Part shown: piece by piece, positions 16,177 to 25,052 of the stretch
Layout of the letters: every line of letters starts with the position of its first letter
How positions within the stretch are numbered: position 1 is the stretch's first letter
Source: Acidobacterium capsulatum ATCC 51196
GTDB lineage: Bacteria; Acidobacteriota; Terriglobia; Terriglobales; Acidobacteriaceae
Reading direction: 5' to 3'
NCBI RefSeq assembly: GCF_000022565.1
Contig: NC_012483.1
Location: forward strand, 1,984,001 to 2,048,000
DNA: 64,000 nt
The notes under the pieces: model-generated
What the model saw: only the letters and a program-made list of their open reading frames with translations
Databases searched by the model: none
What the model was told of the DNA's origin: nothing
Translations under genes and position numbers: made by a program

Positions 16177-17316
16177 CTAAATGCGCGGCAGCGACAACAT
16201 GAGCCGCATCAATTCCGTCTGGCGTCTTGTGCCGGTCTTCACGAGCACTCGTTTGGTGTGGAAGCGCGCTGTCTCCAGGCTGATGCCGAGCGAGTTTGCG
16301 GCCTCCCGCACTTCGAGGCCAGCCAGCAACTGATCGGCGACTCTCGCTTCCATCGGCGTGAGAGCGTAGAGCGCGGTCAGAATTGCGCTTCTTGATGGAG
16401 GGCTGCTCGCCGGATCCGTGACAAAGACCAATGCGGCCAGTTGTACCGTGCTGCCGGGCAAGGGAGACATGAACGGCGCGGCCACAATTCGCAGAGGACT
16501 CTTGCGCGACTTGCCATAAAGCAGCAACGGGCTGCCGGGAGACATACCCGTTCCTGTACCCACAGCTAACGCATCGGACAGGCACTTCTGCAGATGGCGG
16601 TTTTGTTCGGGAAAGACTGCGGCCAGCCTGCCACGATCGAGACGAAGCGCGGTGGCAGCCTGGACAATTGCCTCCGCTTTCCGGTTGGAGAGGATGACTC
16701 TGCCTTTGCGGTCGAGGCCGAAGACGGCGTGCCCAAGGGAGTCGAGCGCCGACTCCAGCCCCAGCACCTTCGATTGGGTCTGGGTGAACTGCACGTAGAG
16801 CATCAGGGCGCGCTGCAGGTGGGGCATCAGCGTTTCGTACACCACGCCTTCGCGCTCGCTAAAAGGCTCGGCCGTCCTGGGACGCTGGCAGCTCATGTAC
16901 ACGGGGGGCAGATTTCCCAGCGGCACCTTGATTCCAAAGGAATGGTGCATGTTGTATGGGCGGAAGAAGTCGCTGTAGAACTCCGTTTTCTCAAGCTCGC
17001 GGGCCGGCATGGCGATATGGCCGTAACGCACCGTGCCGTCTGGAAACGCCTCGTCGCAATGGTGGCTGAGCACGTTGATCGAGGCATAGTGGCTCACGTA
17101 CTGCTGCATGGCCGCGGGGTCGGTGCGGGCCATGGAAAACAGTTGCTCGCTGGGAAGCATGGCAAACATCGTGGTGGATTCGCCATGAACCGCCTCGGCG
17201 ATGCCTTCCATCACGGCGGGCCAGAGCTCCGGCTGCTGCACAGCGGAGTAAATGGTCTCGATCAGGCCCAACAGCCGGGCCGTTCCACCGAATGCCTGTT
17301 CAGGATTGGCGTACAT
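16177..17316 (-). CDS. LuxR-type HTH regulator with an N-terminal sensor region
   Basis: A 379-aa protein. ATG at 17316 (MYANPEQAFGG) is preceded by AAGGAG at good spacing, so the longer in-frame start at 17409 is less likely. Residues ~15-185 look like a GAF-type sensor region and ~195-255 like a PAS domain (LDSLGHAVFGLDRKGRVILS). The C-terminal LuxR-type HTH (~310-370) reads LTPMEARVADQLLAGL...SLGISLETARFHTKRVLVKT. No receiver domain is present. It is divergent from the small secreted genes starting at 17613 and is a candidate regulator for them; this is inference from position only. Confidence 0.85.
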   Translation of the reverse strand: MYANPEQAFGGTARLLGLIETIYSAVQQPELWPAVMEGIAEAVHGESTTMFAMLPSEQLFSMARTDPAAMQQYVSHYASINVLSHHCDEAFPDGTVRYGHIAMPARELEKTEFYSDFFRPYNMHHSFGIKVPLGNLPPVYMSCQRPRTAEPFSEREGVVYETLMPHLQRALMLYVQFTQTQSKVLGLESALDSLGHAVFGLDRKGRVILSNRKAEAIVQAATALRLDRGRLAAVFPEQNRHLQKCLSDALAVGTGTGMSPGSPLLLYGKSRKSPLRIVAAPFMSPLPGSTVQLAALVFVTDPASSPPSRSAILTALYALTPMEARVADQLLAGLEVREAANSLGISLETARFHTKRVLVKTGTRRQTELMRLMLSLPRI

Positions 17317-17612
17317 GCGGTGCTCCTTCGTTCCGTGGAAGACCGTCCCAGTTACCCCTGAATGGACCTGCCCCCGCAGACTCAGAGAGTTCACTCTGTC
17401 TGAAAACAATCCTTGCCAAACGGTGGAGGCGTTCGTGGCCTTCGGGGGAACTCAGCATAGCAACAGCCCGTCGCCCGCTCAAGCGTTTTCTCCCATTTGG
17501 GTTAAGTGATACATGGCGGGGCAGCGATAGGATCACCGCATTAGCCCCCAGACAGGAGGCTGGAAGGCGCCTCCTGCGAGCCGCTCTTCCAGAGGAAAGG
17601 ACTCACTGAAAC

Positions 17613-17987
17613 ATGAAAAAGTACCTCGCCATTCCCTTTGCCGCAGTCTTGTTGACTCTCGCTTCCCGAGGCGCGCACGCCCAGCAGGACGCTCCCCGCA
17701 CCATCGCCGGCTTGAATGACTGCATCGGCGTCCAATACACGAGCAACCGCGTGCTGGAATTCGTCAGCAGCTGCACGCAGAAGGCGACCATTTTGTTCTT
17801 CACCGACGACTCAGGACGTCCCATGACCGAATATGACGATCCGGGCAAGGTGGACAATACGTTGCTGTCGGGCATCAAACACCTGACCTACTATGCGTGC
17901 CCATATCCCAGCTACTACCCCAGAAATCTAGACGGCACCCAGATCGAGCACCCGGTCGCGCGGTACGTCTGCAGAAGGAATTTTTAG
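17613..17987 (+). CDS. Small secreted protein, unknown function
   Basis: A 124-aa protein with a signal peptide (MKKYLAIPFAAVLLTLASRGAHA) cut before QQDAP. The mature region has four cysteines (NDCIG, SSCTQ, YACPY, YVCRR), which could form two disulfides outside the cytoplasm. An AGGAAAGGA lies upstream of the ATG. I do not recognise the family. It is the first of three small exported proteins in a row (17613-19440), divergent from a LuxR-type regulator. Confidence 0.7.
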   Translation: MKKYLAIPFAAVLLTLASRGAHAQQDAPRTIAGLNDCIGVQYTSNRVLEFVSSCTQKATILFFTDDSGRPMTEYDDPGKVDNTLLSGIKHLTYYACPYPSYYPRNLDGTQIEHPVARYVCRRNF

Positions 17988-18018
17988 GTAGATCGAGGAC
18001 CGCTCAATCGAAACGGCG

Positions 18019-18087
18019 GCATATCCGGGTTCAAGAAACGCTCTCATCTTTTCCTGAACCCGGAGAACGCTATACGGCTGGATATGC
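18019..18087. repeat. Nested inverted repeat between two secreted-protein genes
   Basis: CCGGGTTCAAGAAA (18025-18038) pairs with TTTCCTGAACCCGG (18050-18063) with one mismatch. It is enclosed by GCATATCC (18019-18026) and GGATATGC (18080-18087). It could end transcription of the first gene, but there is no T-run. Confidence 0.5.
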
Positions 18088-18147
18088 GAGCAGCTCTGCA
18101 ACTGAGGCTGTACAAGTCAAAACTCAACTCATCAGGAGGTCGCAGAA

Positions 18148-18582
18148 ATGCGGTCCGTGTCGAAGTTCATTCCAGGACTAATCGCAGCAATTCTTTTCAG
18201 TACAAGCGCTCACGCTTCCGGCAACTATGGTTACTGCCAGGCAAGCTGGTCGCCTTCGCCAACCTCCGCGGCGAGAATCGTAGTGACTCCGGTTTTCGAG
18301 GGAGAGGATGGATTGTTCGACCAGCCCAACCGGATCGGGAATCCTACGCCCAGCGGCTACCAGAAGCAGTTCGTTGCAATGGTGAAGGAAGAGTACGGGC
18401 TGCAGAACGCGAACATGTCCAGCTACGGAATCGGGTTCTCTGCCCAGTGCCGGGCTTTCGACAATCCTGCCGGAGCCATCACCTTTTGGTCGCAAATCAA
18501 CGAGTACAACTATTCCAGGCAGGCGTATCTCATCGACCATCTCAAGTGGATGCCCCCGGGAACGATAAAGGTGAGCAATTAA
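18148..18582 (+). CDS. Small secreted protein, unknown function
   Basis: A 144-aa protein with a signal peptide (IPGLIAAILFSTSAHA) and two mature cysteines (GYCQASW and AQCRAF). CAGGAGG lies 8 bp before the ATG, a strong ribosome site. The C-terminus (HLKWMPPGTIKVSN) resembles the short reading frame that follows at 18584-18673, suggesting a past tandem duplication. I do not recognise the family. Confidence 0.75.
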   Translation: MRSVSKFIPGLIAAILFSTSAHASGNYGYCQASWSPSPTSAARIVVTPVFEGEDGLFDQPNRIGNPTPSGYQKQFVAMVKEEYGLQNANMSSYGIGFSAQCRAFDNPAGAITFWSQINEYNYSRQAYLIDHLKWMPPGTIKVSN

Positions 18583-18583
18583 A

Positions 18584-18673
18584 TCCCGGACCACCTATGA
18601 CAACAGCAATGGCGGCGTGCAGATGAAGGAGTCTCACTGGGTTCCCGACGGCACAACGCGCGTCGATGAGTAA
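18584..18673 (+). pseudogene. Remnant of a duplicated copy of the preceding secreted protein (C-terminus only)
   Basis: In the frame of 18584, 29 codons and a stop read SRTTYDNSNGGVQ, then SHWVPDGTTRVDE. WVPDGTTRV aligns with WMPPGTIKV at the end of the intact gene, and both end three to four residues later. It begins 2 bp after the stop of the intact gene, in another frame, with no start codon or ribosome site. Either a second copy lost all but its 3' end or the intact gene's end was replaced. The match is short, so this remains tentative. Confidence 0.45.
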
Positions 18674-18828
18674 GAAGGTTTTCTCTATCTCCCGTGCGCA
18701 TTGGCGCAGCACCTGATATGGGCCAATGCGCACGGCTCTTCCGAGCTTCATTCAACTGGCGAACAGACAGGCAGACGCTTATCAAAGTGACGGGAATCAT
18801 CGTAGGAAAACAAGAAAGGGACGCATCC

Positions 18829-19440
18829 ATGGTCAGTACATCTCAAAAAGGAATTGCAGTGAAGATCGCTCGTCTCGCGGTCATGCTGTTTGCGCTTGCG
18901 GCGACAGCGATGCCCATGATGCTTGCGGCTCAGAGCGCCGGGGGCGCGGACAACCTGCCGAAGGTGCCTGTCCGCAAGCCCACTCCGGCAGAAGCGCAAA
19001 AGGCGATGGACGCGGTCAAATTTCTGGACGCTCACGACGACGATGCTGTCTGCGGCGGTTTCCGGGCGACTCATTTTATGGCCCCACCTGACATACATGG
19101 GCTGTTGATGGTCACCTACGATGCAGAGGTCTGGCTCCGCAGCGAAGATGGACACAGCGCCGGAGACTGTGCCGGGATTGGAAAAGACGACAACGGGAAA
19201 AAGAAGATAGCTGGAGTCATTAACCTAGCATTCCTGGATAGGATCACCGTAAGAAGGGCCTATAACATAAACTGGGCAATTGACTTTCACTGTGACAGCA
19301 CCTATTGCAACGAAAACGCGCGTGGAACCATCGTGCTTCGCCCGGATATTTCTGAGCAGCAGGCGGACAGCCTGGCGAATGCATGGCGGGCCCTCGTGAG
19401 AGGTTTCGGCGCGCCGCTGGTGGACGAGAATGAGTTCTAG
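18829..19440 (+). CDS. Secreted protein, unknown function
   Basis: A 203-aa protein from ATG 18829, with a GAAAGGGA upstream. The signal peptide is long (IARLAVMLFALAATAMPMMLAA, cleavage ~residue 35). The mature part has four cysteines (AVCGGF, GDCAGIG, FHCDSTYCNENA) and ends in an acidic tail. An in-frame ATG at 18694 lacks a ribosome site and would bury the signal peptide. I do not recognise the family. It lies in the same run of small exported proteins as 17613 and 18148. Confidence 0.7.
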   Translation: MVSTSQKGIAVKIARLAVMLFALAATAMPMMLAAQSAGGADNLPKVPVRKPTPAEAQKAMDAVKFLDAHDDDAVCGGFRATHFMAPPDIHGLLMVTYDAEVWLRSEDGHSAGDCAGIGKDDNGKKKIAGVINLAFLDRITVRRAYNINWAIDFHCDSTYCNENARGTIVLRPDISEQQADSLANAWRALVRGFGAPLVDENEF

Positions 19441-19570
19441 AACCGGGCTCCTGTCCGGATGTCCAGCTCCGGCGGGAGCATGAGCCCGGCTTCGGCGGCG
19501 AGTCTCATCCTTTCCCCGATCACCAGCCAAATATTAATGAGACCCGCTCCAGTCAACGTCCTTAGTTCTT

Positions 19571-19593
19571 CAGGGTGCTCACAAGGCACCCTG
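19571..19593. terminator. Hairpin between the secreted-protein gene and mrdA
   Basis: CAGGGTGC pairs with GCACCCTG around a 7-nt loop. It ends 2 bp from the mrdA stop and lies between convergent genes. T-runs are weak on both sides. Confidence 0.5.
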
Positions 19594-19594
19594 A

Positions 19595-21727
19595 TTATCT
19601 GCGGTTCGCTTTGCGCGGGCCGCTGGGATGAACAAAGAAGTGTCCGGCGTAGACCGAGGCCAACGCCGCGGCCTGGCTGCGGCTGGTCCGGTGGAATGAG
19701 GACAGCGGGCGTCCGCCCAGAAAAGCCGGATGTTCGGGATCGGACCAGATGGCGCCCACATCGACCTTGCCGGTCTGTTGCTTCCCGTTCGATTTGCCGG
19801 AGGTGCTGGCGTCGGTTTTCGCAGGCTTCACCGGCGTGGAAGCAGACCCGGAAGAAGCTGGCAAAGCCGAAGCCGGAGCCGCTGCGGGCGCAGACTCGCC
19901 GGCGACGAGGTTGTGCCGCAGGCGGCGCTGCTTGGTCACATAGGCGTCGATGACCTGCGCGGCGATGTGGGCCACGTCGGTGCCCCATCCGCCATGCTCC
20001 CAGAAAACAGCCACCACAATGTCAGGGTTGCGGCGCGGCGCCATGCCGACGAACCATGCATTGGGGCGCTGCGCGGCCACGTGCGAGATGCCCTTCGCGC
20101 CGAAGTCCTGGCTGACGACCTGCGCGGTGCCGGTTTTTCCGGCGAAATCAATGCCCTGCAACTCAGAGCTGTGCGCGGTGCCGATGGGCGACTGCGTGAC
20201 GTTAGCCATCGCGTCGGTCACCGTCTCCCACGTAGCCGTGGAGATGGGCACGGTCACATTGCCCGAGCCGGGATAGTTGGCGAGCATGGCCTTGTAATAC
20301 TCCGGCGGCAGCTCGCTCGGGAAGACCACGTGCGGGCGCTTGAGCACGCCTCCGCTGGCGATGCCGCCGAGGGCGCGGGCCATCTGGATGGGCGTGACCT
20401 GAATGGCTCCCTGGCCGATGCCAACCGAGATGGTTTCGCCGGGGTACCAGGGCTGATGAAAGGTCTTCATCTTCCATGCGGTGGAGGGCATCGTGCCGGC
20501 GGCCTCGCCCGGCAGGTCCACGCCGGTCTTCTGGCCGATGCCAAACTTGTGCGCCCAGTGCGCGATGGTGTCGATGCCGAGCTTCTGCGCGAGCGTGTAG
20601 AAGTAGGTGTCGCAGGAGTAAGGGATGGCGTTGTTGATGTTCACTTCGCCATGATGCGAATCGCAGGCAAACCAATGACCGTAGAAGTAGGCTCCGCCCT
20701 GGCAATCGACGTTGAGGTTTTGCGCGATGCCGGTCTGAAGTCCGGCCACGGCCATGATGAGCTTGAAGGTTGAGCCGGGAGCCGAGAGCGCCTGGATGGC
20801 CTTGTCCATCAGCGGATGCTCCGGATCGGTGACGAGCGCGTCCCACTCCTTGCGGCTGATGTGCGTGGTGAAGGCATTCGGGTCAAACGTGGGATGGCTG
20901 ACAAGCGCCAGAATCTCGCCGGTGTGCGGATCGAGCGCGACGACGGCCCCGTTGCGGTTGCCGAGCGCATTCTCGGCCGCGCGCTGAATGTCGAGGTCGA
21001 TGGTCAGCCGCAGATCCGTGCCGGGCTTGGCCGGTTCGGTACCGAGTACGCCCACCTCGCGGCCATGGCTGTTCACAATGATGTCGCGCGAGCCATCCAC
21101 GCCGCGCAGAATGGGGTCGTAGGACTCCTCGACGCCCGACTCGCCCACCACGTCGCCCGGCTGGTAGTAGGCATAGCGAGGGTTATTGAGCATGGCCTCG
21201 CTGACCTCACCCACATAGCCGATGAGCGCGGCGGCAAAGCCGTTTTTCGGGTAAAGGCGGCGGTATTCCTCGATGGTGTCCAGCTCGGGCAGCTCATCTT
21301 CATGCGCGGCGATGAACTGCTGCTCGCTCGGCGTGATGTCTTCCTTGAGGGGGATGGGCTGGTACTTCGGCGAGTAGCGATAGTGCCGCAGCACGGCCTT
21401 GACCTGATCGAGCGTCATGTCGAGCCCGCGCGCGATCAGCGGCAGGTCGGGCGTGATGTCATGGTTCTGGTCGCGCACCAGGTAGCAGGTGACCGACTGG
21501 TAGTTGTCCACGATGAGGCGGCCGTCGCGGTCAAAGATGCGTCCACGCGGGGCCAGCATGGGCACCTTGCGAATGCGGTTGGCCTGCGCCAGCGCGTGAT
21601 AGTTTTGCGCGCCCACCACCTGCAGACGCCACAAACCGAACGAAAGCACCAGCAGAATGGCGACAATCAGGTACTGGCTGGCGGTCAGCTTGCCTGGAGA
21701 GAGTTTCTCGTCCCGATTGGTTGCCAT
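19595..21727 (-). CDS. mrdA: Penicillin-binding protein 2 (peptidoglycan transpeptidase)
   Basis: A 710-aa protein with a membrane anchor (residues ~19-36), a class-B PBP dimerisation domain and a transpeptidase domain. The active-site motifs are in order: STFK (Ser 319), SCD (Ser 371) and KTG (Lys 531). It cross-links lateral wall peptidoglycan with RodA and MreBCD. It is about 75 residues longer than E. coli PBP2 at the C-terminus, where an Ala/Ser/Lys-rich tail follows the catalytic domain (~615-710). It is the fourth gene of the mreBCD-mrdA operon. Confidence 0.95.
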   Translation of the reverse strand: MATNRDEKLSPGKLTASQYLIVAILLVLSFGLWRLQVVGAQNYHALAQANRIRKVPMLAPRGRIFDRDGRLIVDNYQSVTCYLVRDQNHDITPDLPLIARGLDMTLDQVKAVLRHYRYSPKYQPIPLKEDITPSEQQFIAAHEDELPELDTIEEYRRLYPKNGFAAALIGYVGEVSEAMLNNPRYAYYQPGDVVGESGVEESYDPILRGVDGSRDIIVNSHGREVGVLGTEPAKPGTDLRLTIDLDIQRAAENALGNRNGAVVALDPHTGEILALVSHPTFDPNAFTTHISRKEWDALVTDPEHPLMDKAIQALSAPGSTFKLIMAVAGLQTGIAQNLNVDCQGGAYFYGHWFACDSHHGEVNINNAIPYSCDTYFYTLAQKLGIDTIAHWAHKFGIGQKTGVDLPGEAAGTMPSTAWKMKTFHQPWYPGETISVGIGQGAIQVTPIQMARALGGIASGGVLKRPHVVFPSELPPEYYKAMLANYPGSGNVTVPISTATWETVTDAMANVTQSPIGTAHSSELQGIDFAGKTGTAQVVSQDFGAKGISHVAAQRPNAWFVGMAPRRNPDIVVAVFWEHGGWGTDVAHIAAQVIDAYVTKQRRLRHNLVAGESAPAAAPASALPASSGSASTPVKPAKTDASTSGKSNGKQQTGKVDVGAIWSDPEHPAFLGGRPLSSFHRTSRSQAAALASVYAGHFFVHPSGPRKANRR

Positions 21728-21787
21728 AGTTTCAGGGTAACGCCGGGGTCACCCGCTCTCCTTCAATAAAACTCTCCGCGCGGGGCC

Positions 21788-22306
21788 CTAGTCGCGGCGG
21801 CGGGCGCGGTCAAACAGCGAAAACAGCATGACCCCGATCACGGCGTTGACCACGGCGTGCAGGCCTTCAAGCCACCAGATCCAGGCATAGGGCTGGTCGA
21901 TGAGGTGCGTTTCGAGCAGCCAGACAATGCCGCCATGCACCAGCGTGAAGGCCGGAATCAGCAGCAGGCGCGTGCCGAGGCTCTCTGTATCAATGCGAAT
22001 GCCGATCGAAGCCGCAAAATAGCCGATGATGGCCTTGGCGATGCCGTAAACGCCCAGAGGGTGCTGCGTCGGCACATCCTGCAGAATGCCGATGGCCGCG
22101 CCGCACAGCGTGCCGCCAATGGGGTTGCGCCACGTGATGGCGAAATAGATCGTGACCAGCAGCGGCAGATCGAGCACATCAAAGTGAGGCAGATGCAGCG
22201 CCAACAGCGACTGCAGCCACAGCGCCAGAATAGGCAGCAGAATCAGCAGCCAGACCGGATAGTCAGGAACATCGGCTTCGCGCCGGCTCGACGCCATGAG
22301 CGCCAT
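21788..22306 (-). CDS. mreD: Rod shape-determining protein MreD
   Basis: A 172-aa integral membrane protein with five or so hydrophobic segments (LLILLPILALWLQSLLAL, LPLLVTIYFAITW, GTLCGAAIGILQDV). The position directly after mreC (2-bp gap) and before mrdA identifies it, since MreD is poorly conserved in sequence. It links MreC and the wall synthases in the elongasome. Confidence 0.9.
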   Translation of the reverse strand: MALMASSRREADVPDYPVWLLILLPILALWLQSLLALHLPHFDVLDLPLLVTIYFAITWRNPIGGTLCGAAIGILQDVPTQHPLGVYGIAKAIIGYFAASIGIRIDTESLGTRLLLIPAFTLVHGGIVWLLETHLIDQPYAWIWWLEGLHAVVNAVIGVMLFSLFDRARRRD

Positions 22307-22308
22307 GG

Positions 22309-23688
22309 TCAGTGGCCCTCCCCTGAGGTGGCGTGCGCGGCGGCCTTGTTGTGCGCCGGTTGAGTGACAGCCGCATGAGACTTCGCCGGATGGGACGAAG
22401 CCGGATGAGAGGAAGCCGGATGCGCCGTGGCGGCGGCCTTCGCGGGCTGCCCCGTCTTTGTATTGGCCGGCGGCGGATTGCCCGTGACCACAATGCCCGG
22501 CGTAGGCGCGGTGATGATGCCCGCGGGCGGCGGCTGGTTGGGATTGCGCCGTGGCACGCGCTCAATGCCGTTGCGCACCGGGCCATTGCGCGCGCCGGGC
22601 GTCATGCTGGCCGCGGGCGGCGTCTGGCCGGGCGTGAACTGGTCAGGCTGCGCGGGTGCCGGCGGATGCAGCGCCGGCAGCGGCTGCTCAAGGGCGAATC
22701 CATTCACGATGGAGGTGAACAGCTCTTCGGGCGGAGCCTCGGGATCGATGGCGCTCGGCAGGCGCTCGGCCAGAATGTCGGCGGCCTTCTGCTGCACCTG
22801 GTCCAGCTCGCTGTTGGCGATGTCCTGGACTTCCTGCTGCGGCATCTGGCTGGCGGTGTTGGTGATGATGAGCACCTCATTGAGGCGGTTGAGGTGCGCG
22901 GCCGGATGAATGAGGATGTTCACAAGCGGGCTGTGGCCGGGGTCAGGCACAATGCGGTCCACGGTGCCGACGGGCAGGCCGCGCGGAAAGATCTGGTCTC
23001 CGCCGCTGGTGATGACCGGGTTGCCGGGCTGAATGCGCTCGTCGGGCAGCACATCGACAATCTCCGGCTGCCCGTAGGAGTTGCCGCGCAGCACGCCCTG
23101 CAGCCGCGTGGTGGCCAGTTCGACACCCGCGCCGCTGGTGGCGTCCGAGATCTCGAGCAGCAGGCTGTGATGCTGGAAGACCGAACGCAGACGGCCCACA
23201 ATGCCATTCGGCGTGATGACGGCGTCATCGCGCTCCAGTCCATCAGCCGAGCCTTTGTCCAGAATGAGCAGGTGCGACTGGTCAGAGCCCGAGGAGCCGA
23301 TGACCTGCGCGGCCACGGTCTGGTAGATGTACTTCTCCTTGAAGCCGAGCAAGGCCTGCAGCCTCTGTGCCTGGCGGGCATCCTCGGCCAGACCGGCCTG
23401 CTCGATGCGCAGGCGGTCCACTTCCTGCAGTAGCTGGCGGTTCTTTTGCCGGACGTGAATCAGATCGACGTAGTTATCCCAAAGCCCGGTGATGCCGTTG
23501 CCGGTGGCGGCGACCAGGTGCTCGGGCGGCCCGAGCAGGTCAAGCGTCCAGGAGCGGATCAGCAGCACGCCCGGCGCGCCGGGAGCCGAGGAGGGCCGCC
23601 GGACCTGCACCGCCAGGCCGATGATCTGCACCAGCAGCACGGCGAGCAGCACCAGAGGATTCCTGTAACGGCTGAAAAACGATTCCAT
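22309..23688 (-). CDS. mreC: Rod shape-determining protein MreC
   Basis: A 459-aa protein from ATG 23688 (MESFFSRYRNPLVLLAVLL). It has one transmembrane helix, a coiled coil (~residues 65-115, RQKNRQLLQEVDRLRIEQ), and the two MreC beta-barrels (~120-275, AAQVIGSSGSDQSHLLILDK, NPVITSGGDQIFPRGLPVG). The C-terminal ~150 residues are Pro/Ala-rich and disordered, ending in repeated HPASSHPA units. The tail makes it much longer than the 280-370 aa usual for MreC. An open extension upstream to 23916 overlaps mreB and is not coding. Confidence 0.93.
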   Translation of the reverse strand: MESFFSRYRNPLVLLAVLLVQIIGLAVQVRRPSSAPGAPGVLLIRSWTLDLLGPPEHLVAATGNGITGLWDNYVDLIHVRQKNRQLLQEVDRLRIEQAGLAEDARQAQRLQALLGFKEKYIYQTVAAQVIGSSGSDQSHLLILDKGSADGLERDDAVITPNGIVGRLRSVFQHHSLLLEISDATSGAGVELATTRLQGVLRGNSYGQPEIVDVLPDERIQPGNPVITSGGDQIFPRGLPVGTVDRIVPDPGHSPLVNILIHPAAHLNRLNEVLIITNTASQMPQQEVQDIANSELDQVQQKAADILAERLPSAIDPEAPPEELFTSIVNGFALEQPLPALHPPAPAQPDQFTPGQTPPAASMTPGARNGPVRNGIERVPRRNPNQPPPAGIITAPTPGIVVTGNPPPANTKTGQPAKAAATAHPASSHPASSHPAKSHAAVTQPAHNKAAAHATSGEGH

Positions 23689-23749
23689 GGCACTGGTCCG
23701 GGCCGGGCTGGACCGCGATCCTTCTTCCGAGGCTCGGGTCCGGCCGGCG

Positions 23750-24829
<1,080 letters not shown>

Positions 24830-24848
24830 TTATGAGAACTCTACCGGT

Positions 24849-24876
24849 ATTGTACGGCCAGCGCGCGCGGTGTCAT
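24849..24876 (-). promoter_or_regulatory. Likely mreB promoter
   Basis: On the minus strand, ATGACA (24876-24871) and TACAAT (24854-24849) are separated by 16 bp, each one mismatch from consensus. They place +1 near 24842, about 28 nt before the mreB start. Confidence 0.5.
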
Positions 24877-25052
24877 GAGTAAGGGGGTGCATATTTTGGG
24901 GCGCGGGGCAGGGATTTGCACAGGATTGGGAATTTGTGTGCTGCAAGTGCCAAATGGGGAACCGGCACGGTAGCGATGGAACCCCCAATCCGCTATGCTG
25001 GTGAGTTTTCCTCCCTGTTCCCTTTTCTTTAACCAGTCAGGAGCTTTCAAGC

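Noticed and set aside
19437-19594. Possible short minus-strand coding remnant after mrdA
   Set aside because: The frame reads a plausible helix, but there is no start, no match I recognise, and it is in another frame from mrdA.
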